From NCBI GenBank assembly GCA_002297505.1, contig DBLQ01000060.1, positions 1-27,293 on the forward strand: DNA of 27,293 bases, read 5' to 3'. Shown here piece after piece: positions 23,760-27,293 of the stretch (positions are counted from its first letter, which is position 1; each line of letters begins with the position of its first letter). This stretch comes from Flavobacteriales bacterium UBA720. Its GTDB lineage: Bacteria > Bacteroidota > Bacteroidia > Flavobacteriales > Weeksellaceae. The notes beneath the pieces were generated by a model that saw only the letters and a list, made by a program, of their open reading frames with translations, searched no databases and was not told where the DNA came from. Made by a program: the position numbers and the translations under genes.

Positions 23760-25364
23760 ATGAAAAAGCTAAATAATAATAAAACAATACGGTTTTTTGC
23801 AACATCAGCTATTGCAATGATGTCCTTGGCATCGTGTGCCGATGATTTTACAAACCGTCCTTCTGAATCTGCTATTACTTCAGACAACTATTATCAGAAT
23901 GATGAGCAGGTACGAACTGCTACTGATGCTATGTATTTTAAGACTTGGTTTCAGTTCAATAACAAATTTTTCTATGCGATTTCGGAAGTTGGTTCCGGTA
24001 ATATGTACACCAATTCGTCCGACGTAAATGCAATGAGAACATTCAACATCACTTCTGCTGATCCAGAAATGAATGCTGGTTGGCAGTCCCTTTGGGCTAA
24101 TATTGCTCAGGCCAATTATCTCATCAACAACCTTAAAAACAGTGCAGGATCAAGCGTGAGCGAGTCTGTCATCAACAATGCATTAGGTGAGGCTCATTTT
24201 ATGCGCGCAACTGCCTATTTCTATCTTGTAAGATTATGGGGAAATGTTCCAATCATCGTCAACACATTGGATATTGTCAACAAACCTCAGGTTAACACCA
24301 ACCCTACTTCTGATGTGTATGAACTTATCAGAAGAGATTACACCAAAGCTATTGAACTTCTTGATGCCAAAATACGCGGAAACGCTTCTGCAACCAATGC
24401 CAAAGTTTCTAAAGGTTCTGCAAAAGCAATGCTTGCGAAGGTGTACCTGTACAATAGAAATTATGCTAAAGCAAGAGAATTATCCCAGGAAGTAATAAAC
24501 AGTGGCGAGTTCAGACTATTAGGCGGAACTTCTGCTTATTCGTCTGTAGGAAAATCATTCGGAGATCTCTTCTTGTATCCTAATAACAATAATGAGGAAT
24601 CCATTTTTGCATTGCAATGGAAAGGCGATGCCAACTACGGCTCTGCAAACAACTGTAACACACAATTTGGAATTGCGAACGGAACTATTTCTACTTCCAA
24701 TGCGTCGTATGGCGGTGTTTTTGCGCCATCACAAGACATTCTTTCGCTTTATAGCACTAATGATGTCAGAAGAAATGAAACAATTATGTTTCCCGGCAAT
24801 GTTTATCCCAATATGAAATACAAGGATGGCCTCGAATTCAAAACTGGACTTGTTGTACCATCTGCCGATCTTATCGGTGGACAAGGAGCTGGTGCAGCTA
24901 TCAAAAAATACTGCATCGGAATCGTAAACTCTAGCCTTACAGGACCTGTCGATTCTTGGGCTATGATGGATAATAACACATACATTATGCGTTATGCGGA
25001 GTTGTTGCTGATCCATGCAGAAAGTATTCTTGCTGGTGGAAGTTCAACTTCGGATGCTACAGCTTTAGCCTCTTATAATGCTGTAAGAAATAGGGCAGGT
25101 CTTTCCAGTGCTTCTTCTTTTACTTTTGACGATTTATTCAAAGAAAGAAGAAAAGAGCTTGCTTTCGAGGGTGATTATTGGTTTGATCTGGGAAGAATAG
25201 ATCGTAACAAAGCGATTTCTATTATGTCTGCTCAGAATAGAGGAAATATGAACAATGCAGAATACTTTACTCCAACTGAATCCAGTTTTACATTACCTTA
25301 TCCGGCAAATGATGTAGCTAAAAACCCTAAACTTTTGGAGCAACCAGTTCCTTATCAATTCTAA
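23760..25364 (+). CDS. SusD/RagB-family glycan-binding lipoprotein
   Basis: A 534-aa outer-surface lipoprotein. I use ATG at 23760 (MKKLNNNKT), not the TTG at 23751. The signal peptide ends at a lipobox MSLASC (Cys26), followed by ADDF, whose acidic residues fit the surface-export signal of Flavobacteriia lipoproteins. SusD features: LGEAHFMRATAYFYLVRLWGNVPI in the TPR region, AKAMLAKVYLYNRNYAKA, and a C-terminal FKERRKELAFEGDYWFDLGR. It forms the lid of the SusC barrel and binds mannan oligosaccharides. The C-terminus (LLEQPVPYQF) is complete. Confidence 0.95.
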   Translation: MKKLNNNKTIRFFATSAIAMMSLASCADDFTNRPSESAITSDNYYQNDEQVRTATDAMYFKTWFQFNNKFFYAISEVGSGNMYTNSSDVNAMRTFNITSADPEMNAGWQSLWANIAQANYLINNLKNSAGSSVSESVINNALGEAHFMRATAYFYLVRLWGNVPIIVNTLDIVNKPQVNTNPTSDVYELIRRDYTKAIELLDAKIRGNASATNAKVSKGSAKAMLAKVYLYNRNYAKARELSQEVINSGEFRLLGGTSAYSSVGKSFGDLFLYPNNNNEESIFALQWKGDANYGSANNCNTQFGIANGTISTSNASYGGVFAPSQDILSLYSTNDVRRNETIMFPGNVYPNMKYKDGLEFKTGLVVPSADLIGGQGAGAAIKKYCIGIVNSSLTGPVDSWAMMDNNTYIMRYAELLLIHAESILAGGSSTSDATALASYNAVRNRAGLSSASSFTFDDLFKERRKELAFEGDYWFDLGRIDRNKAISIMSAQNRGNMNNAEYFTPTESSFTLPYPANDVAKNPKLLEQPVPYQF

Positions 25365-25377
25365 TATTATTTGAACT

Positions 25378-26427
25378 ATGAAAACACTATTTTTTAAATC
25401 TTATAAGTACGTTTCATTAGTAATATTATCACTAATAACTATATGTTCTTGTAATAATGACGATGCTGCTTATCAGGCAACTGCTCCTTCAGTAGAGTTT
25501 GTGTCAGCTTCTGTAGATGCAGATGGAAAACCAGTTGATCCTCTTACTCCAACAACAATTGGTTATGCTAATAATACCTATGTTATTCAGGGAAAAGGTT
25601 TTGCTAGCCTCAGACATATCTATTTTAATGAAAAAGAATCTTATTTTAATCCAAATTTAGTTACAGATACACACATCATTGTTACAATTAATACAGATAC
25701 ACCGTATGAAAATGGAAACAACAAAATTAAAATTGTAACAGGAGTTGGTACCATAGAATATGACTTTATCATTGCACCACCAGCACCGGTTTTCACAAGC
25801 TTTAACCCTATTAATGCTGCAGACGGAGAAGAGGTGACTCTTTATGGTAATTATTTTGTAAATCCTACTGTTAAAGTTGGAGAAAATGAAGCTGAGATTA
25901 TTTCCAAAAGTTTGACAGAAATGAAAATCAAACTCCCTGCGAATTCTCAAGGCAAGAAAATTACAGTGACTACACTTTCTGGAAATAATACCTGGGGAAC
26001 TGCAGTTGGAACGGCTATTTTTGATGACAAATTTTATGCTCCTTGGGATTTTGAAGCTTGGAACAATCATACTTATGTTACTGACCATTCTGCGGCTTTC
26101 CAAGGGAATGTGTTTATCAAAAAGGAAATTAATGGATGGGATAATATCCAAGGAAACTGGGGTTGGGATCAAGATGCGGTAACTAAATATACAGGAATTA
26201 AATTTGCTGTTAGATCCGATGATAATGGAAAATTAGAGTTAATTTTCAATGGCGATTGGAGTGATGCGGAAATAAGGCAGTTTACTACTGGAAAAGATTG
26301 GAAAGAAGTGAAATTTACTTGGTCGCAACTTAATAATCCGACTGCTGTACAGAATATTACATTCAAAGAGTTTACTGGAAATGCGCATAACTACTATTTC
26401 GATAATATCACGTATACCACAGATTAA
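25378..26427 (+). CDS. IPT/TIG-domain surface glycan-binding lipoprotein
   Basis: A 349-aa lipoprotein in the position of a SusE/SGBP, 13 bp after susD. The lipobox ICSC gives Cys25, followed by NNDDA (surface export type). Two Ig-like TIG domains are visible, about 36-133 (YVIQGKGFASLRHIYFNE) and 135-212 (VFTSFNPINAADGEEVTLYG). The C-terminal domain (213-349), rich in Trp and Asp (WDFEAWNNHTY, WDNIQGNWGWDQD, GDWSDAEI, HNYYFDNIT), looks like a beta-sandwich sugar binder. Its family I cannot name. It probably holds mannan at the surface for the SusCD complex. Last gene before the terminator. Confidence 0.85.
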   Translation: MKTLFFKSYKYVSLVILSLITICSCNNDDAAYQATAPSVEFVSASVDADGKPVDPLTPTTIGYANNTYVIQGKGFASLRHIYFNEKESYFNPNLVTDTHIIVTINTDTPYENGNNKIKIVTGVGTIEYDFIIAPPAPVFTSFNPINAADGEEVTLYGNYFVNPTVKVGENEAEIISKSLTEMKIKLPANSQGKKITVTTLSGNNTWGTAVGTAIFDDKFYAPWDFEAWNNHTYVTDHSAAFQGNVFIKKEINGWDNIQGNWGWDQDAVTKYTGIKFAVRSDDNGKLELIFNGDWSDAEIRQFTTGKDWKEVKFTWSQLNNPTAVQNITFKEFTGNAHNYYFDNITYTTD

Positions 26428-26445
26428 TTAGATAAATTTTTCAAT

Positions 26446-26484
26446 AACAAGAATTCTTCATGTATTGAAGGGTTCTTGTTGTTT
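26446..26484 (+). terminator. Rho-independent terminator after the SusCD-SGBP operon
   Basis: AACAAGAATTCTTCA (26446-26460) pairs with TTGAAGGGTTCTTGTT (26465-26480) through a TGTA loop with two wobble pairs in the middle, then GTTT. It lies 19 bp after the stop of the binding lipoprotein. Confidence 0.75.
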
Positions 26485-26730
26485 ATAAGCTATAGTGAAT
26501 CAGAATTTAAACTCTTAAGGTTTAAATTAGTTGTCTCCTTAAGTGACTTAACAGGACTTTATCAAAACCATTTATTAGCAGATATAGATAATATTTTGAA
26601 GGTGTTAAATGACGTTTAATAAGTTTGAATTAGATTAATAATTCAATGAAATTGTAGAATTTTTAAATAGTAATCAGCATATGTATGCTGTTGTATAATT
26701 CATTTTAATTTCACAATTCTCACTTCTTAA
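26485..26730 (+). other. Non-coding stretch with a possible gene remnant
   Basis: AT-rich, no complete gene. A frame ending TAA at 26617-26619 reads plausibly as protein (LSDLTGLYQNHLLADIDNIL), which may be the C-terminal scrap of an unidentified gene. A 16-bp dyad, CAGCATA-TG-TATGCTG, lies at 26675-26690. No promoter motif is convincing. Confidence 0.3.
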
Positions 26731-27293
26731 AATGATTCCGCCACAATAATTTCTGTTGCTAACTACAAAGGTGTTTTGGCTAAATGTTATGCAGCATTAA
26801 GTCTTAGCGGGCATAAAGGTCCAAATGGAGATCCAGATATCAGCAATTTTGACGAAGGTTACAGCGCTTTTGTTAGATTGGCTTTCTATGTTCAGGTCTT
26901 GACAAATGGCGACCAATACTTGGGATTCTAATACTGCAATTCTGAACGGTTATTATGCCAGATTGTATCAGATCATTGGAGATTCAAATGAATTTCTAAG
27001 ACAAACTACTGATGCTAAACTTCAGGAAAGAGGTCATACAGATTCCAACTTCAAACAGCAAGTGGCACACTTCCGAGCAGAAGTCAGATTTTTGAGAGCT
27101 TATTCTTACTGGGTTTTGTTGGATACTTTTGGTAAAGTGCCATTCGTGACAGATGCGGATAAGCAAGATCCTCAGTTTTTACCAAAGCAAATTTCCAGAG
27201 CCGATCTTTATTCATATATAGAAAATGAATTGAAAGAAATTGAAACAACACTTCCTGAAACTAATGAATACGGAAGAGTTGATAAAACCGCAG
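26731..27293 (+). pseudogene. Second SusD-like protein, N-terminally truncated and frameshifted (runs off window)
   Basis: The first frame reads ISVANYKGVLAKCYAALSLS, then DISNFDEGYSAFVRLAFYVQ and VLTNGDQYLGF, then TAA at 26929. The +1 frame takes over from about 26906 with MATNTWDSNTAILNGYYARL, then GDSNEFLRQTTDAKLQERG and FRAEVRFLRAYSYWVLLDTF, to the window edge. Both parts match one SusD of the type with NYKGVLAK...FYxQxLTTDE...W, but the signal peptide and lipobox are missing, and the segment normally between LTTDE and WDSN is largely gone. So it has an internal deletion with frameshift and a lost start. It is unrelated in detail to the intact SusD and is probably left over from another glycan locus. 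Confidence 0.8.

Noticed and set aside
25657..26172. Long minus-strand frame (171 codons) opposite the TIG lipoprotein gene
   Set aside because: It is antisense to a clear lipoprotein gene, is Cys/Ser/Ile-rich with no recognisable domain, and has no promoter. It is a shadow of the real gene.
1..27293. CRISPR arrays, tRNA/rRNA genes, phage genes
   Set aside because: Searched by eye on both strands; no spaced repeat array, no cloverleaf-like or rRNA-like stretch and no phage-type protein was seen.

Overview
The window looks like a chromosomal segment from a Flavobacteriia-type Bacteroidota, probably Chryseobacterium/Weeksellaceae-like. The reasons are AT-rich DNA, a SusC/SusD pair, lipoproteins with acidic residues just after the lipobox cysteine, and TAnnTTTG promoter elements. 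The genus is inference. The first 17 bases are not genomic: they match the 3' end of the Illumina sequencing adapter.

Left flank (18-3450): a MarR regulator overlaps by 4 bp an edge-truncated TolC-family efflux gene. A palindromic operator lies in the MarR promoter. Next comes a decaying glycerol-uptake operon on the minus strand: a 37-codon C-terminal scrap of glycerol kinase, an aquaglyceroporin with one in-frame stop, and a porin-like gene with two in-frame stops. It ends in a clear terminator. A possible IS end lies where glpK is cut.

Mannan locus (3445-26427): twelve minus-strand genes in about 16 kb run away from an AraC regulator. In transcription order they are GH5 mannanase, GH26 mannanase, GPH sugar symporter, GH130 mannosylglucose phosphorylase, AGE-family mannobiose/cellobiose 2-epimerase, a tandem CBM-like protein, a stand-alone mannose-6-phosphate isomerase cupin, GH27 alpha-galactosidase, a second GH26, a GH5-CE2 fusion, a SASA acetylesterase and a GH3 beta-glycosidase. 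On the plus strand follow the AraC regulator, SusC, SusD and an IPT/TIG surface glycan-binding lipoprotein that ends in a terminator. Together they form a complete acetylated galacto(gluco)mannan pathway: surface capture, debranching, deacetylation, endo-cleavage, mannobiose import, epimerisation to mannosyl-glucose, phosphorolysis and entry into glycolysis.

The most notable observation is regulatory. An identical 18-bp sequence (AATGACAAAATAACATTA) lies exactly 21 bp upstream of a TAnnTTTG -7 element in front of both the enzyme operon (minus strand) and susC (plus strand). It also sits just downstream of the candidate -7 element of the AraC gene. This is the likely AraC operator, coordinating both arms of the locus and possibly repressing its own gene.

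Right flank (26428-27293): a mostly non-coding stretch, then a broken second SusD that lacks its N-terminus and carries an internal deletion/frameshift. It runs off the window. An intact mannan locus is therefore flanked by decaying genes on both sides.
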